DNA from: an uncultured Flavobacteriales bacterium
GTDB lineage: Bacteria; Bacteroidota; Bacteroidia; Flavobacteriales_D; Sanyastnellaceae
Reading direction: 5' to 3'
Length of the DNA: 49,033 bases
Assembly (NCBI GenBank): GCA_943787435.1
Contig: CALSMK010000027.1
Location: 1-49,033 of the forward strand
The notes under the pieces were generated by a model. That model did no database searches. It had not been told where the DNA came from and saw nothing but the letters and a program-made list of their open reading frames with translations. Both the position numbers and the translations under genes were made by a program. Positions within the stretch are counted from its first letter, which is position 1. Each line of letters starts with the position of its first letter. Of the stretch, positions 38,765-47,983 are shown piece after piece.

Positions 38765-40708
38765 TTACTTGATCACCAGCTTGCGTGTCGCACGTGCTCC
38801 ATCCACAATGATGGTGTAGGTGTACATGCCAGCTGTGAGGCCTTCCAAGTTGAGGACTGCGCGCTGAGTGCCTGCAGCTTGCGTGCCGAGGTCCATGCGG
38901 CGCACAATGGCTCCAGTCAAGGTGGTCACTTCAAAAGTCACTTCTGCAGCAGCATCGAGGGTGAAATCCACACGGGCGCTTCCAGTGGCGGGGTTCGGGT
39001 AAGCCCGTCCCAACTCAAAGCCTTCGCCAGCGAGGTTGTCCACGCTCATGGTGGTCTCTGCATTCTCGTCCAAGTTCAAGCGAACCATGGGGCAGTTGGT
39101 GGTGAAGTACCAGTCGTATGCACTTCCTGATCCAAAGGGACCATAGATGAAGACCGTCTGGTCGTACTGTGGGATGCTCGTTCCAATCTGAACGTTGTCG
39201 CCACCCAAGTGCTCGAAGCAAGCCATCACAGCCTCTCCTGCAGGAACGGTGTATGGCTCCTCCAATGCGAAGGTGTACCAAGACACTTCTCCGTCACCGC
39301 TGTTCAAGAAGTCCGCTTCAATGGACACCTCCTCAGAAGTGCCGATCAAGCCGTCGTACTGACCGCCACCGTCGTTCCAAGCCACCCAATCAAAGAGGTG
39401 ACAAACCACTTCTGCGCCCACGTCAGAGCCATCCATGATGGCCACGTCGATGGCGTAAATGGTCAAGTCTTCCACAGCGTCAAAAGGAACACCGGCAATG
39501 AAGTCCACTGTACCATCCGCTGGGGTTTGGCCCACAAACGTTCCGTTGTCGCGACCGTACTGGTTCTCCACCACTTCGATGGCCTGAGTTGCAACGTTGT
39601 CCTCTGGGTACTCATCGGTGCTGTCTGCGGCAACGGTGTAATCGAACTGGTAAGAACCTTGGCCTGGGGCTTCCCAACCCAAGACACGCAATGTGTCAAT
39701 GGATCCGTACTCAATGTCCATAGCAGCGCTTTCGAAGTAGCCCGCTCCGTCATACACAGACAACGTAGCGTTGGTCTGTGTTTCGGTGCCGAGACCCTGA
39801 ACAGCCACAGCCAGATCAAGGGCAGGCAACTGGCTCTCTGGCCAAACTGACGCTTCCCAAAGACCCGTGGTCAAGAAGTCAGTGTAGCTCACGTAGTCCG
39901 CGATGCGGAGGTCATTGGCTGGGGTGTCGAAGGCGACGAAGTCGTCCACCATCCAAGCGTAGCCCCACTGACCAACCCAACGCCAACGGAAGTAAACCGA
40001 AGCCTCATCACCAGCGATGTCGCCGATGTCAAAACGAATGGTGGTTGGGTTGTCGGTCTCATCCGCACGCTCGAACGTGGGGAAAATCTCATAACGGGCA
40101 GCGACGGTGTCTTCACCGACCACGACGTAACCTTCTTCCTCTTCCAATGTCTCTGGGTCAGACCAGTTGACGCCGTCCAAAGAGATTTCGAGGTAGCAAC
40201 GCTCAATGTCAGTGGTGTTGTCCCAGCAACGGTAGCGGTTCTCGAACTCAACGGTCACGAAAGGGTGTCCTGTGAAATCCACAGCATCGTCGATGGTGAA
40301 CCAGCAGTTCTCCACCCACGCCGCAGCGTAAGCCTCCTCGGCACCGAACAAGTCGGAGTCCACCATCACGTAGCCATCATCGGCTGTAGTGAAGTTGGGG
40401 TTTGGAGACGGTGAGTTGGCGGTTCCACCAGCCCATCCGTTGTAAGGACCGCTTGGTCCCTCGTCTGTGCATGCAAAGTTGATGCCGTCGATGTAGTCGG
40501 TGTAACCCTCATCGTTGGCGTTGGTGAACGTGATGCCGGAGCAGTCACCAAATGTGTTCTGATAAATGATGTCACGTGTGTAGTCCACGTGGTTTCCCTC
40601 CATTGAACGGGAGGTGACGGCGCGGCCGGCAAATTCGCGGACCGGGGCTTGTGCCATGACGACGCTCGAAACGAGCACGGCCATGACCAACAGGTAGAGG
40701 TGCTTCAT
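38765..40708 (-). CDS. Secreted T9SS cargo protein with jelly-roll domain (paralogue of the next gene)
   Basis: I start at the ATG at 40708 (MKHLYLLVMAVLVSSVVMAQ), which opens a standard signal peptide; the frame extends 22 codons upstream without sense. The 647 residues hold a jelly-roll region (IIYQNTFGDCSGITF ... GYAWMVDDFVAFD), a CARDB-like segment (DLAVAVQGLGTETQTNATLSVYD), a further beta domain, and a T9SS type A sorting domain starting LGRAYPNPATGSARVDFT and ending ARATRKLVIK. The protein is highly acidic. Its strong terminator and isolated position suggest an abundant single-gene transcript. Function is unknown; surface or secreted location is expected. Confidence 0.87.
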   Translation of the reverse strand: MKHLYLLVMAVLVSSVVMAQAPVREFAGRAVTSRSMEGNHVDYTRDIIYQNTFGDCSGITFTNANDEGYTDYIDGINFACTDEGPSGPYNGWAGGTANSPSPNPNFTTADDGYVMVDSDLFGAEEAYAAAWVENCWFTIDDAVDFTGHPFVTVEFENRYRCWDNTTDIERCYLEISLDGVNWSDPETLEEEEGYVVVGEDTVAARYEIFPTFERADETDNPTTIRFDIGDIAGDEASVYFRWRWVGQWGYAWMVDDFVAFDTPANDLRIADYVSYTDFLTTGLWEASVWPESQLPALDLAVAVQGLGTETQTNATLSVYDGAGYFESAAMDIEYGSIDTLRVLGWEAPGQGSYQFDYTVAADSTDEYPEDNVATQAIEVVENQYGRDNGTFVGQTPADGTVDFIAGVPFDAVEDLTIYAIDVAIMDGSDVGAEVVCHLFDWVAWNDGGGQYDGLIGTSEEVSIEADFLNSGDGEVSWYTFALEEPYTVPAGEAVMACFEHLGGDNVQIGTSIPQYDQTVFIYGPFGSGSAYDWYFTTNCPMVRLNLDENAETTMSVDNLAGEGFELGRAYPNPATGSARVDFTLDAAAEVTFEVTTLTGAIVRRMDLGTQAAGTQRAVLNLEGLTAGMYTYTIIVDGARATRKLVIK

Positions 40709-40733
40709 ACTGTATGGTGTTGGATTCGTTTGG

Positions 40734-40741
40734 CGAATATA
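40734..40741 (-). promoter_or_regulatory. Possible -7 box of the 38765-40708 cargo gene
   Basis: TATATTCG on the minus strand, one change from TAnnTTTG, 25 bases before the ATG at 40708, in the 67-base gap after gcvP. No TTG is found at -33 spacing. Confidence 0.4.
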
Positions 40742-40775
40742 GTCCGCGAAACCAAGGAGCACCACATGAAACACC

Positions 40776-43638
40776 TCAAGCCGTCAAAGGTTCTGTATAA
40801 AGTTCAACGCTTGGACAGGTACAGACCAAGTTTCGGTCCCCGTGCGCATTGTCGACTCGGGCCACTGCTGGCCAGAACTTTCGCTCCCGCATCACAGGCA
40901 CCGGATATGCCGCTACCTCCCGTGAATAGGGGTGATTCCACTCCGTGGCTGTCAGCTCAGCGGCCGTGTGTGGCGCCATACGCAAGGGGTTGTCCTCGCG
41001 CTCAAACCTTCCTTCTTCAATGTCTGCGATCTCAGCCCGAATGGAGACCATGGCCTCAATAAAGCGGTCCAATTCATCCAAAGACTCGCTTTCAGTGGGC
41101 TCAATCATCAGCGTTCCAGCCACTGGCCAGCTGACTGTGGGTGCATGAAATCCGTAATCAATCAGGCGCTTGGCGATGTCGGTGACTTCGATGCCCGCAC
41201 TGGCCTTGAATGGGCGGCAATCGATGATCATCTCGTGGGCCACATTGCCAGAATTGCCCTTGTATAAGATGTCATAATGACCGGTCAAGCCAGTACGCAG
41301 GTAATTGGCATTGAGTATGGCCACCTCTGTGCTTCTGCGCAATCCTGTTGGCCCCAAGAGCCGGATGTATGCGTAAGAAATGAGATGAATGAGTGCACTG
41401 CCAAAAGGAGCGCCACTGACAGCATCAATGGCCTGCTCTCCTCCCACTGCATCCAGTGGGTGTCCAGGCAAGAAAGGCACGAGGTGCTCTGCCACCCCAA
41501 TGGGGCCGACGCCAGGTCCGCCTCCACCATGGGGAATGGCAAAGGTCTTGTGAAGGTTCAAATGACAAACATCCGCACCAATGCGACCGGGGCTGGTGAG
41601 CCCCACCTGAGCGTTCATGTTGGCGCCATCCATGTAGATTTGACCGCCGTGGGCATGAACCGTTTCGGTCACTTCCAAGATGTGCTCTTCGAAGACCCCA
41701 TGGGTAGAGGGGTAAGTGATCATCAACGCACCCAACCGATCTGAATGCTCTTCCGCCTTGGCTTTGAGCTCATCCAAATTGATGTTGCCGTGACGGTCAC
41801 AACCCACCACGACAACCTTCATTCCACACATGACAGCCGATGCGGGATTGGTGCCATGGGCTGAAGATGGAATCAAACAAACATCCCGGTGAGACTCCCC
41901 ACGTGAGGCGTGGAAAGCACGGATCACCAACAATCCAGTGTATTCTCCCTGTGCACCACTGTTGGGCTGCAGGCTCATGCCCGAAAATCCCGTGATTTCG
42001 CAGAGGTATTGTTCGAGCTCTCCGATCATCTGTCTGGTTCCCGCGGCTTGAGCAGGAGGACAGAACGGATGGAGTTGGGCAAATGAGGCCCAACCTATGG
42101 GCAACAATTGCGTCGCCGCATTCAGCTTCATGGTACACGACCCCAAGGGAATCATGGCATGGGTCAAAGACAGGTCTTTGTTCTCGAGGTGCTTCAAATA
42201 CCGCATCATCGCCGTCTCCGAGCGATGGCTGTTGAATACAGGATGGTGCAAGTAGTCCACTGAACGCAGCACTCCGTCCAACTGGGCGGTGGCATTCTCC
42301 TGGGTGGGATAAGGCACGTTTTGAAAACCAAGCACCTCACATAAATCGGTGAAGTCTTGAGGCAAGGTGCACTCATGGAACGAAATGCCCACGTGCACAC
42401 CATCGGGGAAATAGCGCAGGTTGATCTCTTTGCGCTCGGCACGTTCAATCACACTTCCAACATCCTCCATGGCAAACACCACGGTATCGAAGAATCGACC
42501 GTGAACAGGAAGAATGCCCGCGGCTTTGCCCGCTTCTGCGAGCGCCACAGCCAATGCGTGGACGCGCTCTGCGATGGCCCGCAAGCCCTTGGGGCCATGG
42601 TAAACGGCGTAAGAGCTTGCCATGACAGCCAATAGACTCTGAGCCGTGCAAATGTTGGATGTGGCCTTGTCTCTTCGAATGTGCTGCTCACGGGTTTGCA
42701 GAGCCATGCGATAAGCCACGCGGCCCATTCGGTCTATCGAAGCGCCAATGACACGGCCCGGAACGTTCCTTTTGAATTCAAGTCGGGTGGCAAAAAAAGC
42801 GGCGTGAGGACCTCCGTAGCCCATGGGAACTCCAAAGCGCTGGCTGTTGCCCACCACCACATCTGCGCCCATTTCACCTGGTGATTTCACCAAAGCGCAG
42901 GCCAACAAATCGGTCGCAACCACAACCCGTATATCCAAGGCGTGCGCCGTGGCAATGGTTTCATTCAAAGGTTCCACACGGCCTTTGTCGCTGGGGTATT
43001 GAATAAAGAGTCCAAACGTTTGACCATCCAAACCCAAGTCTGATTCGGGCCGCTGCTCAATCTGTATGCCCAAATGATGCGCTCGATTCTGCAAAACGGC
43101 CCAAGTCTGAGGAAGACCTCATCTGAGGCCACAAACGGTTCACCCCCGCCTTCACCGCCTTGCGACTGCGGGAATTGAACAGCATGGTCATCGCTTCAGC
43201 CGCAGCGGTGGCCTCGTCGAGCAAACTCGCATTGGCCATTTCCATGCCGGTCAAATCACAGACCACCGTCTGGAAATTCATCAAAGCCTCGAGCCTTCCC
43301 TGCGCAATCTCAGCCTGGTATGGCGTATACGCTGTGTACCAGCCCGGGTTCTCTAAAACGTTTCTGCGAATGACACTCGGCACTTCGGTGGAGTGATACC
43401 CCATTCCGATGTAATTCCTAAACAATTTATTCTCTGCTGCAATCGCATCAATGTGGTCCAAATAGGCGGACTCGGACATGGCCTCTGGAAGCTGCAGACG
43501 GTCCGATGAAAGGATGGCCTCCGGCACGGTACTGCGCACCAAATCGTCCACAGACGCATGGCCCATGACGGACAACATGGTACGGTGTTCCTCTTCCCGA
43601 GGACCCAAGTGACGCTGAACAAATGCTCCTGAAGCCAT
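40776..43638 (-). CDS. gcvP: Glycine dehydrogenase (decarboxylating), P protein; two close frameshifts
   Basis: PLP enzyme of the glycine cleavage system, which decarboxylates glycine and passes the aminomethyl group to lipoyl-GcvH. The N-terminal part ([52 protein letters not shown] in pieces) and the rest (PLP lysine in [18 protein letters not shown]) lie in different frames. Two one-base deletions between 43102 and 43132 explain this: a T after AACCGTTT restores [10 protein letters not shown], and a C in TCTTC(C)CTCAG restores [15 protein letters not shown]. The corrected gene has 954 codons, the normal single-chain length. A perfect -7 box lies upstream. gcvT and gcvH are not in the window. 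Confidence 0.94.
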
Positions 43639-43654
43639 AGCGTGAGAATTCTAT

Positions 43655-43662
43655 CAAAAATA
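43655..43662 (-). promoter_or_regulatory. Predicted -7 box of gcvP
   Basis: TATTTTTG on the minus strand is a perfect TAnnTTTG match; the start point would lie near 43648, about 10 bases before the ATG at 43638. At the -33 distance there is only CTG, not TTG. Confidence 0.5.
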
Positions 43663-43724
43663 CAAGGGGACAAACAACCGCAGAAGGCCTGTGTTCATAA
43701 CCGCATCGTCCTTGTGAAGTATTC

Positions 43725-43732
43725 TACATTTG
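43725..43732 (+). promoter_or_regulatory. Predicted -7 box of the UbiA-like gene, almost touching its start codon
   Basis: TACATTTG is a perfect TAnnTTTG match and is identical to the act operon box. It ends 6 bases before the ATG at 43739, so transcription would begin at or next to the start codon. No good -33 element is seen. Confidence 0.45.
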
Positions 43733-43738
43733 GAGGGC

Positions 43739-44595
43739 ATGCGCGGCGTACGGTTACTTTGGTCCAATGCCGTGATTTCACTTGGCGCAGCGGGGTGCGT
43801 CATGCGCTCTTTTTGCCTCACTGGATGGGAAGGAAATCACGCCACTCCATGGGTTTTTGCCCTCGGCTTGGCCGCCTCCACTTGGCTGGCCTACACGTGG
43901 CAGCGACACGTCAAATCCACCCGAATCGATGGGCTGAGGCCAGAGCAGCCGCTTGGCATGCGCGCCAAACCAAAAAACTGGCGGGGCTCAGCTTGATTGT
44001 GTTGCCCTTGGCGTTGTGGCCTCTGTGGCTGTCTTGGCAAAAATGGATGGGCGCTGATGCGACAGATTGGGTACCCGTTTTGGTGCTCGCAACCGCCATT
44101 TTTCTCACCGCGTTGTATGCTGGTTTGCCCGGCGATAGGGGCATTCGCTTCGCCCTGCGCCGATTGCCGCGCATGAAATTGATGTGGATCGGATTGGTCT
44201 GGGCGCTGGTTACGGCGGCCTGGCCGGCCTGGTGGCTACACGGCCAATCAGTGGGCAGCACCCTGTCGTGGGGCGCCCTCATGACCGAAAGGGCCTGCAT
44301 CATCATGGCCCTGACCCTGCCCTTTGATTTGAGGGACCGGGATTGGGACCCCCCGAGCCTGCGCACCATTCCGCAACGTTGGGGTCCCATGGGCACCCGC
44401 ATTGCGGCAATATTCCTCCTGATTGTCGCCTGCGCAGCCGCGCATGCCGCGGGCAACGCACTGAGGTACTGTATTGGACCCGTGCTGATGATGCCCGCTG
44501 TGTGGTGTGCTTCCAAAGACCGGGGACCGGGCTATTTCTTGCTGTTGGATGGGCTGCTCATCCTCGATGCTGTCGCGGTGATGTGCGCGCCATGA
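43739..44595 (+). CDS. UbiA-like multi-pass membrane protein (one frameshift)
   Basis: Starting at the ATG at 43739 (MRGVRLLWSNAVISLGAAG), the first frame gives helices to about HVKSTRIDGLRPEQ and then fails; the next frame continues AWHARQTKKLAGLSLIVLPLALW to the stop at 44595. One missing base near 43948-43952 reconciles them and gives 285 codons. About eight helices are visible. The segment LPFDLRDRDWDPPSLRTIPQRWG resembles the second Asp-rich loop and following region of UbiA-like proteins common in Bacteroidota, but the first Asp motif of true prenyltransferases is not evident, so activity is uncertain. It converges on hemL with only 3 bases between the stops. Confidence 0.75.
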
Positions 44596-44598
44596 GCA

Positions 44599-45914
44599 TC
44601 AACCAAACACCGCATCCAACGCCGCATTGAATGCCGCAGCGGCCTCGTCGATCACGGCGTCACTGTGGGCAGCCGATACAAAGCCCACTTCATAGCCCGA
44701 AGGACCCAAGTACACTCCGCGCTCCAACAAAGCCGCGTGGAGCTTGGAGAATAGGCCATGCTGTCCGGATCGATCTCGCTGCTGCGCCGGATGTGCACCT
44801 GGTCACTAAACGCGAGCCAGAAAATGCTTCCCCGCGTAAAATCCGCAGTGGATACCCCTTGGCTTCGGCGTGGGCCAGCACCGGGTCCACCATGCGGCGT
44901 GTGCGGCGCTCCTGATCCTGGTAAAATCCAGGCTTCAAACACTCGGTCAATTGTCCTGCGCCTGCGGCCATCGCCACAGGGTTGCCGCTCAGCGTCCCAG
45001 CCTGATAAACCGGACCTACCGGGGCCACGTGGTCCATGATGTCGGCTGCAGCGCATACGCACCGACGGGCATGCCGCCACCGATGATCTTGCCAAAGGCC
45101 ATGACGTCTGGACGGATGCCATAATACTCTGCCGCACCTCCGAAGGCCACGCGAAAACCGCTGATCACTTCGTCAAACAACAGCAGCACCCCGTACGGTC
45201 ACAGAGGTCCCGCACCCCTTGCAAAAAGGCCGGGTCTTGAATCAGCAGCCCATTATTGGCTGGAATTGGCTCGATGGCCACCACCGCCAGGTCATCCGCA
45301 TACTGCTTCATCGTGGTCTCCAATGCGTCAGGTCATTGAGGGGCAACACCAAGGTCTCCCGGGCATAAGCCTCAGGCACACCTGCAGAAGTCGAAGTACC
45401 CAGCGTGGCCAGCCCACTTCCTGCCTTGACCAACAGCGCATCGACATGGCCATGATAGCAACCGTCGAACTTGAGGATTTTGGACTTTCCGGTCACCCCC
45501 ACGCGCCAGGCGGATGGCACTCATGGCAGCCTCCGTGCCACTGCTAACAAAACGAATGCGCTCGGCAAAAGGGTGGTTGTCCAGAATGAGCCCCCCGAGC
45601 TCGTTCTCCAAACGTGTGGGGGTACCAAACGAAGTGCCCTTGCTCACAGCCGACATGATGCGCTCCTGCACCGCGGGATGGGCATGGCCCAGAATCAGCG
45701 GTCCCCATGAGCAACAGAAATCGATGTACCGCTGGCCATCCGCATCCCAAATGTGCGGGCCTTCCCCCCTTTCCATAAACAAAGGGGTCCCGCCCACTGC
45801 GCCAAACGCCCGCACCGGAGAGTTGACCCCTCCGGGAAACTTGCGCTGCGCCTCCGCGAAGAGCGCGGCACTTTTGGACCTTGTGTGTGTAGAAGAAGGA
45901 GATGTAGTGGACAT
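44599..45914 (-). CDS. hemL: Glutamate-1-semialdehyde 2,1-aminomutase, six frameshifts
   Basis: PLP enzyme giving 5-aminolevulinate for heme and other tetrapyrroles. The N-terminus [18 protein letters not shown] and [19 protein letters not shown] are typical. Read piecewise across frames, all later family blocks appear: [35 protein letters not shown], the PLP-lysine segment [32 protein letters not shown], and the C-terminus [18 protein letters not shown]. Needed corrections are one extra C at 45496-45500 and single missing bases near 45326, 45195, 45051, 44831 and 44750. The corrected gene is 439 codons, close to the usual 425-435. No stop or radical change is seen apart from the indels, so the gene is probably intact in the organism. 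Confidence 0.9.
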
Positions 45915-45930
45915 GGCTCGCGATTCCGCG

Positions 45931-45938
45931 CGAAATTA
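45931..45938 (-). promoter_or_regulatory. Possible -7 box of hemL
   Basis: TAATTTCG on the minus strand, one change from TAnnTTTG, 16 bases before the hemL ATG, in the 74-base gap shared with the divergent kynU. No -33 TTG is seen. Confidence 0.35.
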
Positions 45939-45988
45939 GCCCCCTCAGCGCGCACAGCCGCGCCGGACATCGCCCCGATCAAACACCC

Positions 45989-47292
45989 ATGCCCCCTGAA
46001 AACACCGATTGGTCCGACCACCGGAAATTCCTGGAAGAGGCCCGCACCCGGGACGCGCAAGATGTGCTTTCGCCTTTTCGCAGCAGGTTCCACATGCCAC
46101 CGCATGGCGCAGGTGAAGCCCTTTACTTCACCGGCAACTCCCTGGGCTTGCAGCCCGTGGGTGCCAAAGACATCATCGATGGGGAGCTTGAAGACTGGAA
46201 ACGCCTGGGCGTTGAAGCCCACTTTGACGGTCGGCGGCCTTGGGTGAGCTACCACAAGGAGGCCACTGAGGATTTGGCGGAATTGATGGGCGCACTGCCC
46301 GTTGAAGTCGTGGCCATGAATGCCTTGACGGTCAACCTGCACCTGCTGCTGGTATCGTTCTACAGGCCGCAAGGCAGCCGAACCAAACTCATGATCGAAG
46401 CGGGGCTTTCCCCAGCGACCGCTACGCCGCCCTTTCCCAACTCAGGCTGCACGGGCTCGATCCTGCTGAACACCTGATTGAACTGTCCCCGCGTCCAGGC
46501 GAACACGTCTTGCGCACGGAGGACATCCAAGACCGACATCGCCCAAGAAGGAGACCAATTGGCATGCGTGATGCTCTGCGGCGTGCAGTACTACACGGGG
46601 CAGTGGATGCCCATGCGCGAGATCACTCAAGCGGCCCATGCCGCTGGCGCCACTTGCGGATTCGATTTGGCCCACGCTGCGGGCAATGTCCCCTGGCCCT
46701 GCACGACTGGGACGTGGACTTTGCCTGTTGGTGCGGATACAAATACCTCAATGGGGGGCCGGGCTGCACGGCCGGCGCTTTTGTCCACGAACGGCACGCC
46801 AACAAACCCGATATGCAGCGCTTCGAAGGGTGGTGGGGACACGCGGAAGCCCGCCGTTTCAAGATGGAGCCCGACTTTGATTTGATGCCGGGCGCAGAGG
46901 GTGGCAGACCTCCAATGCCCCCGTGATGAACATGGCGGCCCATGCTGGCTTCACTGGCTGAATTCCGTGCTGCAGGCATGGAACGGTTGCGCGCCAAATC
47001 CCTGGATTTGACGGCCTTTCTCGAAAGCGGCATGCATGCCGTTGCCGCATCCACGGGGAGCCGGCTTGAAATCCTCACACCCTCGGACCCGGCGGCACGG
47101 GGCTGTCAGCTGTCACTGGTCGCACACGGCCATGGCAAGGCCCTTTCGAGCACCTGACCAACCAAGGTGTCATCTTGGATTGGCGCGAACCCGCCGTCAT
47201 CCGCATGGCCCCCCGTTCCCCTCTACAATTCATTTTCCGATGTCGCAGAATTCCTGGGCATCCTGCATGCCGGCCTCCGGGGAGACACGTAG
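45989..47292 (+). CDS. kynU: Kynureninase, about seven frameshifts
   Basis: PLP enzyme that splits kynurenine or 3-hydroxykynurenine into (3-hydroxy)anthranilate and alanine. The family is clear from FTGNSLGLQPVGAKDIIDGE, RPWVSYHKEATEDLAELMGA, GATCGFDLAHAAGN, and the PLP lysine in FACWCGYKYLNGGPG, then FVHERHANKPDMQRFEGWWGH. Frames change near 46403 (missing G), 46526 (extra C), 46690 (missing C), 46899 (missing G), 46938 (extra C), 47143 (missing T) and 47210 (extra C). The corrected gene is 434 codons and ends LHAGLRGDT, normal for KynU. Its product feeds 3-hydroxyanthranilate dioxygenase at 32562-33101. Confidence 0.9.
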
Positions 47293-47301
47293 ATTGCGCC
47301 C

Positions 47302-47983
47302 ATGAAGAGCATGCGTTACGTCGTGATCGGGATCGGCAAATACGGATCCCGGATTGCATTGGAAATGGCCGGTCGGGGCGCCGAGGTCTACGCCATCGAT
47401 TGCGTGGAAGAAAAGGTGGAAGAGGTGTCCGACGACATCGCCTGGCGATCACCATGGACTCCACCGACCCCAAGGCCCTGCGCAGCCAGAAATTGGAAGA
47501 AATGGACGCCGCCGTGGTGGCCATTGGAGACAATTTCGAGGCCACTGTATTGACCACCCTCAACCTGCTCGACTTGGGCATCCCCGCGTCATCGTGCGGG
47601 CTTCCGGACCCCACCAAGAACGCATCCTGCGCAGCTTGGGCGTGCAAGAAATCCTCGCCCCGGAAGCCGAGTTCGCCAGCATCGTCGCAGAACGGTTGGT
47701 CAACCCCAACCTCAGGGGCTTTCTCGAACTCCCCGACGACTTCGAGATCGCGGAAATCCAAGCCCCCAATGGCATCATCGGCCGCAGCCTTGGCGACATC
47801 GATTTGACAACGCGGTACGACCTGCGCTTGATCACCATTCGCAGGACCTACGAAGAAGGCGGAGGCACGAAAGAACACCTCATCGGCATTCCGCGGCCCG
47901 ATACGACGGTAGAGAAAACCGATACGCTCGTGGTTTTTGGCACCCTTGGAAACGTCAACCGTTTCCTGGAGGTCAACGAATGA
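47302..47983 (+). CDS. ktrA: KtrA/TrkA-type potassium channel regulatory subunit, two frameshifts
   Basis: Cytoplasmic nucleotide-binding gate of a K+ uptake system. An N-terminal RCK/TrkA-N Rossmann domain is marked by YVVIGIGKYGSRIALEMA (GxGxxG type) and the acid in VYAIDC, then EEMDAAVVAIGDNFEATVLT; a TrkA-C domain follows (FEIAEIQAPNGIIGRSL ... VEKTDTLVVFG). Missing bases near 47443 (a G) and 47584 (a C) break the frame; correction gives 227 codons, the usual length for KtrA. The membrane partner KtrB/TrkH is not in the window. It starts 9 bases after kynU, and its stop overlaps the end of the convergent surface-protein gene by 11 bases. Confidence 0.88.

Noticed and set aside
43642..43738. 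Upstream extension of the UbiA-like frame from 43642
   Set aside because: This extension is out of frame with the true N-terminus at 43739 and covers the divergent promoter region with gcvP.
44599..47983. hemL, kynU and ktrA as true pseudogenes
   Set aside because: All catalytic residues and full lengths return after one-base corrections in short runs, and three unrelated neighbours are hit alike, which fits sequence error better than decay.
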